Assembly: GCA_028289805.1 (NCBI GenBank)
Contig: JANQNI010000050.1
Coordinates: 1-8,236, forward strand
Origin: Thermoplasmatota archaeon
GTDB taxonomy: Archaea; Thermoplasmatota; E2; JACPAO01; JAHFTW01
Length of the DNA stretch: 8,236 nucleotides
Reading direction: 5' to 3'
Notes under the pieces: generated by a model
The model's database searches: none
Told to the model about the DNA's origin: nothing
What the model saw: only the letters and a program-made list of their open reading frames with translations
Part shown: in pieces, positions 1 to 5,184 of the stretch
How the letters are laid out: each line of letters starts with the position of its first letter
How positions within the stretch are numbered: position 1 is the first letter of the stretch
Program-made: the position numbers and the translations under genes

Positions 1-1
1 G

Positions 2-1681
2 TTGGCCTTCTCCCAGGGGAAGGTCACGGACTACCCGCTGGCCATCCGGCACCCCCCGGGCCGCGCCACGGACGTCCTGTACAACGCCAGCGTGTACCGG
101 GACGAGTCGGGGGCCATCCAGGGCGTCTTCGCCGCCGCGCGCGACGTCACCGAGCAGCGCAAGGCGGAGCGGTTGCAGCGCACGAGCAGCCAGTACGCCC
201 GCTCGCTCATCGAGGCCAGCCTGGACCCCCTCGTCACCATCAGCGCGGAGGGCAAGATCACCGACGTCAACGAGGCCACGGAGCTCGTGACGGGCCGCAG
301 CCGGGAGGAGCTGGTCGGCACCGACTTCGCCGACTACTTCATGGAGCCGGAGAAGGCGCGGGAGGGCTACCAGCTGGTCTTCGAGGAGGGGCAGGTGCGC
401 GACTACCCGCTGGCCATCCGGCACACGTCGGGGCGGGTCACGGACGTCCTGTACAACGCCAGCGTGTACCGGGACGAGGAGGGCAACGTCCTGGGCGTCT
501 TCGCCGCCGCGCGCGACGTGACGGAGCAGCAGCGCATCCAGAGCGAACTGAAGTCCGTCAGCGCCTACGCCCGCTCGCTCATCGAGGCGAGCCTGGACCC
601 CCTGGTCACCATCAGCCCCGAGGGCAAGATCACCGACGTCAACAAGGCAACCGAGGACGCCACCGGGTTGGCGCGCGAGGAGCTCATCGGCACCGACTTC
701 AGCGACTACTTCACGGAGCCGGAGAAGGCGCGGGAGGGCTACCAGCTCGTCTTCGAGGAGGGGCAGGTCACGGACTACCCGCTGGCCATCCGGCACGCGG
801 ACGGGCACGTCATGGACGTGCTCTACAACGCCTCCGTGTACCGCTCGGAGGACGACGAGGTGGCCGGCGTCTTCGCGGCGGCGCGCGACGTGACGAAGCA
901 GCGGGAGGTGGAGGCGGACCGGCAGCGCGCATCCGCCTACGCCCGCAGCCTCATCGAGGCCAGCCTCGACCCCCTCGTCACCATCAGCCCCGAGGGCAAG
1001 ATCACCGACGTCAACGAGGCCACCGAACTGGTCACGGGTCGCCCGCGCCAGGTCCTCATCGGCACCGACTTCAGCCAGTACTTCACCGAGCCGGACAAGG
1101 CCCGGGACGGCTACCAGCTCGTCTTCGAGCAGGGCAAGGTCAAGGACTACCCGCTGGCCATCCGGCACAAGGACGGCAACGTCACGGAGGTCCTGTACAA
1201 CGCCAGCGTGTACCGGGACGAGGGCGGCCGGGTCATCGGCGTCTTCGCCGCAGCGCGCGACATCTCCGAGATCAAGCGCGCCGAGGAACTGCAGAAATCT
1301 GCCTCCGCCTACGCCCGCTCGCTCATCGAGGCCAGCCTCGACCCCCTCGTCACCATCAGCCCCGAGGGCAAGATCACCGACGTCAACGAGGCCACGGAGC
1401 GCGCCACCGGCCTCACCCGCGACGAACTGATCAACACCGACTTCGCCGACTACTTCACGGAGCCGGAGAAGGCGCGGGACGGGTACCAGCTCGTCTTCGA
1501 GCAGGGACAGGTGCGCGACTACCCCCTCGCCATCCGCAGCGCCGACGGCCGCATCCGTGACGTGCTGTACAACGCCTCCGTCTACCTGGACCCCGGCGGC
1601 GCCGTCAAGGGCGTCTTCGCCGCGGCCCGCGACATCACCACCCGGAAGCTGAGCGAGAAGAACCTCCAGCAGACGGCGGAG
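2..1681 (+). repeat. Tandem PAS-coding repeat, 372-nt period
   Basis: Within the kinase gene, four full units start at 194, 566, 938 and 1310, each exactly 372 nt (124 codons). The partial unit at the left edge is in the same register, its first residue aligning with residue 125. The protein core (YARSLIEASLDPLVTIS, EGKITDVN, GTDF, DYPLAIR, DVLYNASVY, GVFAAARD) recurs in nearly every copy with only scattered changes. The DNA is also close to identical over short blocks. The variable parts are the short linker before each Tyr and the loop after GRITDV-like motifs. This indicates expansion by duplication or homogenisation within the gene. The last unit runs into the linker before the kinase core. 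Confidence 0.9.
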
Positions 1682-2398
1682 GTCCTCAAGCAGAGCAACC
1701 GAGAACTGGAGCAGTTCGCCTACGCCGCCAGCCACGACCTCCAGGCTCCCCTGCGGGCCATCCGGTCCTACCTCCAGTTCCTCCAAGACGGCGTGCTGGA
1801 CCGACTGGACGCCGACGAGGCCGAGATGATCCAGCGCAGCATGGCGGCCGCCGACCGCATGCGGGCGCTCATCGAGGGGCTGCTGGCCTTCAGCCGCGTC
1901 GAGCGGCGCGGCAACCCCTTCGAGCCCACCCCCGTCGCGGAATGCGTCCAGGCCGCCCTGGCCAACCTCGACGCCGCCATCCAGAGCAACCACGCCCGCG
2001 TGGAGGTCGAGCCGATGCCCACCCTCAAGGCGGACCAGACCCAGGTCACGGCCCTGTTCCAGAACCTCATCGACAACGCCCTGAAGTACCGCGGCGAGGA
2101 CCCCCCGGAGATCCACATCGGCTGCACCGAGCAGGAGGAGGGGTACCTGTTCACCGTCTCCGACAACGGCCCCGGCATCGCGCCCGAACAGCACGAGCGC
2201 GTCTTCGGCATGTTCCAGCGCCTCGTCGACGAGGAGACCGGCGGAACAGGCATCGGCCTGGCCCTGTGCCGGCGCATCGCCGAACGCCACGGCGGCCGCA
2301 TCTGGGTCGAGTCGGAGCCGGGCTCCGGCGCCCGGTTCCACGTGTTCCTGCACCGCAACCCGCAGGCGGCCGCCGTCTCCCGGAGCGAGGCGCCATGA
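2..2398 (+). CDS. Multi-PAS sensor histidine kinase, 5' end missing
   Basis: Sensor kinase that would autophosphorylate a histidine in response to a signal and pass the phosphate to receiver proteins. The frame is open to the left edge, so the TTG at position 2 is an internal Leu codon; 798 residues are visible. Residues 1-60 are the C-terminal half of a PAS domain. Four complete PAS domains follow, beginning at Tyr65, Tyr189, Tyr313 and Tyr437, exactly 124 residues apart. A short coiled linker (about 548-570) leads to a HisKA domain with the phospho-acceptor His578 in ASHDLQAPLR. The HATPase_c domain has the N box (NLIDNALKYR, 688-697), G1 box (DNGPGIAP, 721-728), F box (VFGMF) and G2 box (GGTGIGLAL, 747-755), so it looks catalytically intact. 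No membrane segment is seen in the visible part, suggesting cytosolic sensing, although the missing N terminus could carry one. Its stop overlaps the next gene's start (ATGA). The signal and any PAS cofactor are unknown. This kinase architecture is common in both bacteria and archaea. Confidence 0.93.
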   Translation: MAFSQGKVTDYPLAIRHPPGRATDVLYNASVYRDESGAIQGVFAAARDVTEQRKAERLQRTSSQYARSLIEASLDPLVTISAEGKITDVNEATELVTGRSREELVGTDFADYFMEPEKAREGYQLVFEEGQVRDYPLAIRHTSGRVTDVLYNASVYRDEEGNVLGVFAAARDVTEQQRIQSELKSVSAYARSLIEASLDPLVTISPEGKITDVNKATEDATGLAREELIGTDFSDYFTEPEKAREGYQLVFEEGQVTDYPLAIRHADGHVMDVLYNASVYRSEDDEVAGVFAAARDVTKQREVEADRQRASAYARSLIEASLDPLVTISPEGKITDVNEATELVTGRPRQVLIGTDFSQYFTEPDKARDGYQLVFEQGKVKDYPLAIRHKDGNVTEVLYNASVYRDEGGRVIGVFAAARDISEIKRAEELQKSASAYARSLIEASLDPLVTISPEGKITDVNEATERATGLTRDELINTDFADYFTEPEKARDGYQLVFEQGQVRDYPLAIRSADGRIRDVLYNASVYLDPGGAVKGVFAAARDITTRKLSEKNLQQTAEVLKQSNRELEQFAYAASHDLQAPLRAIRSYLQFLQDGVLDRLDADEAEMIQRSMAAADRMRALIEGLLAFSRVERRGNPFEPTPVAECVQAALANLDAAIQSNHARVEVEPMPTLKADQTQVTALFQNLIDNALKYRGEDPPEIHIGCTEQEEGYLFTVSDNGPGIAPEQHERVFGMFQRLVDEETGGTGIGLALCRRIAERHGGRIWVESEPGSGARFHVFLHRNPQAAAVSRSEAP

Positions 2399-2835
2399 GC
2401 AGAGAGCCGTTTCGTGTCCTCGCGGTCGAGGACCAGGAGGACGACCGCCGCATCCTGGAGCGCTGCATGGGGCGCACCGGCCACGACGTGGACCTCTCCT
2501 TCGCCCGCAACGGCGTCGAGTTCCTCGAGCGGTTGGCGCACGACGACGAACCGTTCCGGTTGGTCCTGCTGGACCTGAACATGCCCCTCAAGGACGGGCG
2601 CGAGGTGCTGCGGGAGGCACGACAGGACGCCCACACGGTCCCGATCGTGGTGCTGACCACCTCCGCCGACCCCGCCGACGTCGAGGACGCCTACCGCAGC
2701 GGTGCGAACGCCTATTTCATCAAGCCGTACGATATTCAAGAGTTCGTGGACCTTCTCGGGACCATCGTGGAGCACTGGCGCCAGGCTACCGCGCCGCGGA
2801 CGGCCCGGGGGCGGGGGTCGGATGGCCCTGACTGA
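2395..2835 (+). CDS. Single-domain response regulator (Rcp1-like receiver)
   Basis: A 146-residue protein consisting of one receiver (CheY-like) domain and a short basic, disordered tail, with no output domain. It should accept phosphate from the upstream kinase in the cytosol. Visible key residues are the acidic pair Glu12-Asp13, phospho-acceptor Asp60 in LLDLNMPLKDG, the switch Thr88/Thr89 in VLTTS, and Lys110-Pro111 in YFIKP. The DLNMP..DGREVL and GANAYFIKP signatures resemble the small Rcp1-type regulators often paired with PAS- or phytochrome-type kinases. The ATG at 2395 overlaps the kinase stop by 4 nt (ATGA), and a GAGG at 2387-2390 precedes it, so translation is probably coupled. With no DNA-binding domain, it likely acts by protein contact or as a phosphate shuttle or sink. 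The exact target cannot be told. Confidence 0.93.
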   Translation: MSREPFRVLAVEDQEDDRRILERCMGRTGHDVDLSFARNGVEFLERLAHDDEPFRLVLLDLNMPLKDGREVLREARQDAHTVPIVVLTTSADPADVEDAYRSGANAYFIKPYDIQEFVDLLGTIVEHWRQATAPRTARGRGSDGPD

Positions 2836-3277
2836 ACCCATCCGGGTGCTCCTGGTCGAGGACCGCGCGGACGACCAGGACGTGGCGCGCCGCTCCCTGG
2901 AGCGGGCCACCGGCAACGGACCCACCATCGACCTCGACCTCGCCGCCGACCTGGAGGCGGGGGTCCGCAGCATCCGGAGCAAGTCCTACGACCTCGTCGT
3001 CACGGACCTCGCCCTGCCGGACTCGACGGGCCTCGACACCTTCGACGGCGTCGCCCGCGCGGCGGGGCGCGTGCCGGTCCTGGTCCTGAGCGCCACCGAG
3101 ACCCTGGAGACCGCCCTGGAGTGCATCGAGCGCGGCGCCGCGGACTACGTGATGAAGTCCGACATGCACACCGACGCCCTCTACCGGGCGGTGCTCTTCG
3201 CGGTCCTGCGCAACTCGGTGCGCCGCGACGCCCGGCAGCTCAAGGACATCCGGGCGCGGCTGCGCGAACTGATCTGA
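2822..3277 (+). CDS. Second single-domain response regulator
   Basis: A 151-residue receiver-domain protein without an output domain. The acidic pocket Glu13-Asp14, phospho-acceptor Asp62 in VVTDLALPDSTG, switch Ser90 in VLSAT and conserved Lys112 are present. Lys112 is followed by Ser-Asp (VMKSD) instead of the usual Pro. The LPDSTGLDTF and GAADYVMK signatures belong to a receiver subtype often placed next to or fused with PAS kinases and distinct from the preceding regulator, so the pair are not recent duplicates. The C terminus (about 120-151) is a charged amphipathic helix that could form a coiled coil. The ATG at 2822 lies inside the end of the previous gene (14-nt overlap) in another frame, with a G-rich stretch just upstream. 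It probably receives phosphate from the same kinase or relays to another protein. The role is inferred only from domain type and position. Confidence 0.92.
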   Translation: MALTEPIRVLLVEDRADDQDVARRSLERATGNGPTIDLDLAADLEAGVRSIRSKSYDLVVTDLALPDSTGLDTFDGVARAAGRVPVLVLSATETLETALECIERGAADYVMKSDMHTDALYRAVLFAVLRNSVRRDARQLKDIRARLRELI

Positions 3278-3329
3278 CGCGTCCGACGCCCCCGCGCCCT
3301 CCCCGCGAAACCCGGCCCGTCCGCGAGGC

Positions 3330-3342
3330 GGTCGTTGCGACC
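3330..3342. repeat. Short perfect inverted repeat
   Basis: GGTCG TTG CGACC forms a 5-bp perfect stem with a 3-nt loop, or a half-site pair with dyad symmetry. It lies 53 nt after the second regulator's stop and about 100 nt before the DUF2200 start. It could be a weak hairpin at the end of the two-component transcript or an operator, but in such GC-rich DNA a repeat this short can arise by chance. Confidence 0.3.
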
Positions 3343-3413
3343 ACCCGAGCAGGTCCGATCGTGTCGCCCAAGCGCCGGCTTGCCCTGCGGCCGATGCCGG
3401 GGCTCGGGGCCGG

Positions 3414-3419
3414 CTATTT
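3414..3419 (+). promoter_or_regulatory. Possible TATA-like element of the DUF2200 gene
   Basis: CTATTT is an AT-rich patch in GC-rich surroundings, centred about 28 nt before the GTG at 3445. That is the spacing expected for an archaeal TATA box if the transcript is leaderless and begins at or near the start codon. Directly after it lies AGGAGGT (3421-3427), which looks like a ribosome binding site but would sit 17 nt from the GTG, too far for normal use. The two readings conflict, and only a mapped transcript start would decide. Confidence 0.3.
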
Positions 3420-3444
3420 CAGGAGGTCCCGCCTGGGGCATGTC

Positions 3445-3795
3445 GTGACCGAGCACCGCATCTTCTCCATGTCCTTCGCGTCCGTGTACCCCCTCTACGT
3501 GGAGAAGGCGGAACGCAAGTCCCGCACGAAGGACGAGGTCGACACGATCATCGAATGGCTCACCGGATACGACGCCAAGGGCCTGGCTGCGTGCCTGGCC
3601 GACGAACGCGACTTCCGCGAATTCTTCGCCAAGGCCCCCGCCATGAACCCGAACACCTCGCTCATCACCGGCGTCGTGTGCGGCGTGCGCGTCGAGGAGA
3701 TCGAGGACCCCCTGATGCAGCAGATCCGCTGGTTGGACAAGCTCGTCGACGAGCTGGCGCGGGGCAAGGCGATGGAGAAGATCCTGCGGAGCTAG
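3445..3795 (+). CDS. DUF2200 family protein, function unknown
   Basis: A 116-residue soluble protein with no signal peptide or membrane segment. I recognise the DUF2200 family from its conserved blocks: HRIFSMSFASVYPLYV at the N terminus, KAERKSRTKDEVD, WLTGY, FFAKAP, the strongly conserved VCGVRVEEIEDPLMQ in the middle and LDKLVDELARGKAMEKIL at the C terminus. Length matches the family. The start is taken as GTG 3445 because family members begin with a few residues before HRIF. ATG 3469, inside HRIFSM, would cut the conserved N terminus, and the open frame further upstream does not resemble the family. The biochemical role of DUF2200 is not known to me. Most members I know of are bacterial, so this copy may have been acquired by transfer. 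It stands alone between the two-component module and the ribosomal operon and has no evident functional link to either. Confidence 0.88.
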   Translation: MTEHRIFSMSFASVYPLYVEKAERKSRTKDEVDTIIEWLTGYDAKGLAACLADERDFREFFAKAPAMNPNTSLITGVVCGVRVEEIEDPLMQQIRWLDKLVDELARGKAMEKILRS

Positions 3796-3820
3796 TCCTG
3801 CACTTGCCCTCCTGCCACAG

Positions 3821-3840
3821 CCGGCCTCCAGGGAGACCGG
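3821..3840 (+). other. Imperfect hairpin after the DUF2200 gene
   Basis: CCGGCCTC and GAGACCGG can pair with one C-A mismatch around a 4-nt loop, 25 nt after the DUF2200 stop. It is not followed by a T run, which archaeal terminators usually need, so a terminator role is uncertain. It could act as a 3'-end stabilising structure for the DUF2200 transcript. Confidence 0.3.
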
Positions 3841-3871
3841 TGCCGTTGGAGTGCCTGAAACCACCCCCAAG

Positions 3872-3878
3872 CTTATAT
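3872..3878 (+). promoter_or_regulatory. TATA-box candidate for the ribosomal-protein operon
   Basis: CTTATAT is the clearest AT-rich core-promoter-like element in the window and stands in an otherwise GC-rich spacer. It is preceded by a purine-containing CAAG that could serve as part of a BRE. An archaeal transcript start would fall about 25 nt downstream, near 3900-3905, giving a leader of roughly 155-160 nt before uS17. A weaker alternative is TTAAGG at 4001-4006, closer to the gene. Confidence 0.45.
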
Positions 3879-4004
3879 CCAGCCTCGCCTGCGCGGAGCC
3901 TGTCTCGGAGTCGGACGTCTCCCCCGACTCCACGCAAACCGCACCCTTTGCCCGCCGCGGTCGGGCCGCACCGGATCGGACACACCCTCCGAGCCCGGTG
4001 TTAA

Positions 4005-4035
4005 GGGACGAGAAAGCCCCGGCTTACCTCGTCTC
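4005..4035 (+). promoter_or_regulatory. Stem-loop in the uS17 operon leader
   Basis: GGGACGAG (4005-4012) pairs with CTCGTCTC (4028-4035), including one G-U pair. A short internal loop follows, then the nested stem AAGC (4014-4017) with GCTT (4022-4025) closes a CCCG tetraloop, about 12 pairs in all. It ends 11 nt before the uS17 ribosome binding site. Ribosomal-protein operons are often controlled by a leader structure bound by one of their own products. That role here is inference from position and structure only. Confidence 0.4.
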
Positions 4036-4046
4036 GCCGCATCCAC

Positions 4047-4052
4047 AGGAGA
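4047..4052 (+). promoter_or_regulatory. Ribosome binding site of uS17
   Basis: AGGAGA lies 7 nt before the ATG at 4060 and fixes the start of uS17. It follows the leader stem-loop closely, so folding of that structure could affect access. Confidence 0.7.
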
Positions 4053-4059
4053 ACCATCC

Positions 4060-4407
4060 ATGAGCGAAGTCCGTGACATCGGCATCGACGTGCGTGCCCC
4101 CAAGCGCGCGCCCGCGCCTGGTGACACCCAGAACCCCTTCAACGGCTCCCTGCCCGTGCGCGGCGTGACCCTCGTCGGCCGCGTCGTCAGCAACAAGATG
4201 CAGGGCACCGTCGTCGTGGAGAAGGAGCACCAGCGCCTCGTGCCCAAGTACCAGCGCTTCGAGAAGCGCACCAGCCGGTACTCGGCCCACGTCCCGAGCA
4301 ACATCGACGTGGCCGTCGGCGACGAGGTCCTCATCGCCGAGTGCCGCCCGATCAGCAAGACGGTGACCTTCGTGGTCGTCGAGAACCGCAGCGAGGAGGC
4401 GGCCTAG
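4060..4407 (+). CDS. rps17: Small-subunit ribosomal protein uS17, archaeal type
   Basis: A 115-residue protein of the 30S subunit that binds 16S rRNA through an OB-fold beta barrel. Family marks are RDIGIDVRAPKR at the N terminus, LPVRGVTLVGRVVS, KMQGTVVVE, the PKYQRFEKRTSRYSAH block and the IAECRPISKT motif near 105 that is typical of uS17. The ATG at 4060 has a good binding site and gives the expected N terminus. Odd feature: archaeal uS17 usually carries cysteines and a histidine in a C..P.CPFHG-like loop and another Cys after the AH.P motif. Here the equivalent stretches read GDTQNPFNG (21-29) and VPSNID, so these cysteines are gone; the Cys of IAECRP remains. It is the first gene of the block and abuts uL14 with no gap. 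Confidence 0.96.
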   Translation: MSEVRDIGIDVRAPKRAPAPGDTQNPFNGSLPVRGVTLVGRVVSNKMQGTVVVEKEHQRLVPKYQRFEKRTSRYSAHVPSNIDVAVGDEVLIAECRPISKTVTFVVVENRSEEAA

Positions 4408-4803
4408 ATGCGCGGCATCCCCGGCTCCGTCACGCGCGGCCTGCCCAACGGCGCCCGCCTCGACTGCGTCGACAACACCGGCGCCAAGGTCGTCGAGATC
4501 GTCAACGTGCAGGTCCACACCACGCACCGCCGCCTGCCCTCCGCCGGCGTCGGCGACCGCATCATCGTGTCCGTCAAGAAGGGCACCCCCGAGATGCGCC
4601 GCCAGATCCTCCAGGCCGTCGTCGTGCGCCAGAAGCGCCCCTACAAGCGCCCCGACGGCGTCACGGTCCAGTTCGAGGACAACGCCTGCGTCATCATCAC
4701 CGAGGACGGTGAGGTGAAGGGGAGTCAGATCAAGGGCCCCGTGGCCCGGGAAGCCGCCCAGCGCTGGCCGCGCATCTCCGCGACCGCCAGCACCATCGTG
4801 TAG
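4408..4803 (+). CDS. rpl14: Large-subunit ribosomal protein uL14
   Basis: A 131-residue 50S protein that sits at the subunit interface near the factor-binding region and contacts 23S rRNA. It is recognised from RLDCVDNTGAKVVEIVNV (17-34), GVGDRIIVSVKKGTPEMR (47-64), the VVRQKRPYKRPDG block (72-84), FEDNACVIIT (89-98) and the closing GPVAREAAQRWPRI. Length is normal for archaea. The ATG directly follows the uS17 stop (TAG-ATG), with GGAGG at 4395-4399 inside the end of the uS17 gene acting as binding site, so the two are translated together. Confidence 0.97.
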   Translation: MRGIPGSVTRGLPNGARLDCVDNTGAKVVEIVNVQVHTTHRRLPSAGVGDRIIVSVKKGTPEMRRQILQAVVVRQKRPYKRPDGVTVQFEDNACVIITEDGEVKGSQIKGPVAREAAQRWPRISATASTIV

Positions 4804-4807
4804 GTGA
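4802..4807 (+). promoter_or_regulatory. Ribosome binding site deciding the uL24 start
   Basis: AGGTGA overlaps the uL14 stop codon TAG and lies 5 nt before ATG 4813. The same GGTGA core precedes uL5, uS8, uL6 and eL32 in this window. It therefore favours ATG 4813 over the in-frame GTG at 4804, which lies inside this site. Confidence 0.65.
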
Positions 4808-4812
4808 CCAGG

Positions 4813-5184
4813 ATGACCACGAGTTCCCAACCCCGCAAGCAGCGCAAGGCGTGGTACGACGCGCCCCTGCACACCCGCCGCAAGCAGATCGCCAGCCACC
4901 TCTCCGAGGAGCTGCTGCTGAAGTACAACACCCGCTCCACGCCCGTCGTCTCCGGCGACGAGGTCAAGGTGCTGCGCGGCGGCCACAAGGGCCACACGGG
5001 CAAGATCCTGGAGGTCCGCACGAAGGACCGCAAGGTCGTCGTCGAGGGCGTCTCCATCAAGAAGGCCGACGGCACGGACGTCGCCCTGCCCGTCGACCCC
5101 AGCAACCTGCTGATCACCCGCCTCAACCTCGAGGACGCGCGCCGCCGCGAGAAGCTCGGCGCCGACAAGGAGGGCTCCGCATGA
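4813..5184 (+). CDS. rpl24: Large-subunit ribosomal protein uL24
   Basis: A 123-residue 50S protein that binds early to 23S rRNA and helps start assembly; in the mature particle it lies near the exit tunnel. It shows the archaeal N-terminal block RKQRKAWYDAPLHTRRKQ (8-25), with HLSEELLLKY following. A KOW domain (about 45-80) has GDEVKVLRGGHKGHTGKI, then the VEGVSIKKADGTDV strand and the PVDPSNLLITRLNL tail. The in-frame GTG at 4804, right after the uL14 stop, would add three residues, but ATG 4813 is spaced correctly from AGGTGA. Its stop overlaps the eS4 start by 4 nt (ATGA). Confidence 0.96.
   Translation: MTTSSQPRKQRKAWYDAPLHTRRKQIASHLSEELLLKYNTRSTPVVSGDEVKVLRGGHKGHTGKILEVRTKDRKVVVEGVSIKKADGTDVALPVDPSNLLITRLNLEDARRREKLGADKEGSA

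Larger units (their letters stand above)
3278..3444 (+). other. Spacer between the two-component module and the DUF2200 gene
   Basis: This stretch of 167 nt shows no convincing gene. The frame of the downstream protein stays open through it, but the translation is a low-complexity Arg/Pro-rich string unlike the family, so it is treated as non-coding. It contains a perfect 5-bp inverted repeat GGTCG-TTG-CGACC at 3330-3342 and a TATA-like CTATTT at 3414-3419. No T-rich archaeal terminator is visible after the second regulator. Confidence 0.6.
3796..4059 (+). other. Non-coding region upstream of the ribosomal-protein operon
   Basis: These 264 nt lack a credible gene and are less GC-skewed at third positions than the flanking genes. 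From left to right they hold an imperfect hairpin (3821-3840), a TATA-box candidate (3872-3878), a stem-loop (4005-4035) and the uS17 ribosome binding site (4047-4052). No remnant of uL29, uS3 or an RNase P subunit gene is recognisable here. Confidence 0.7.

Noticed and set aside
2..4. TTG at position 2 as the kinase start codon
   Set aside because: The residues after it align in register with the middle of the PAS repeat unit, so the protein continues beyond the left edge.
194..1681. CRISPR-like or non-coding tandem repeat array
   Set aside because: The 372-nt period is an exact multiple of three, the frame is continuous, and each unit encodes a full PAS domain.
1768..2982. Long minus-strand open frame opposite the kinase core and first regulator
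   Set aside because: Arg/Ser-rich composition and no domain. The + strand carries all histidine kinase and receiver motifs in frame.
3121..3444. Upstream extension of the DUF2200 reading frame
   Set aside because: The frame overlaps the second regulator, and its product is Arg/Pro-rich and unrelated to the family. Homologues begin just before the HRIF motif.
3851..4063. A 70-codon GTG-started frame in the spacer, whose stop overlaps the uS17 ATG as ATGA
   Set aside because: The translation is a Ser/Pro/Thr-rich string with no family resemblance, many third positions are A or T unlike real genes here, and it runs through the TATA-like element and leader stem-loop.
4804..4812. GTG 4804 as the uL24 start
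   Set aside because: It lies inside the AGGTGA binding site that is correctly spaced for ATG 4813. It would add only three residues and cannot be fully excluded.
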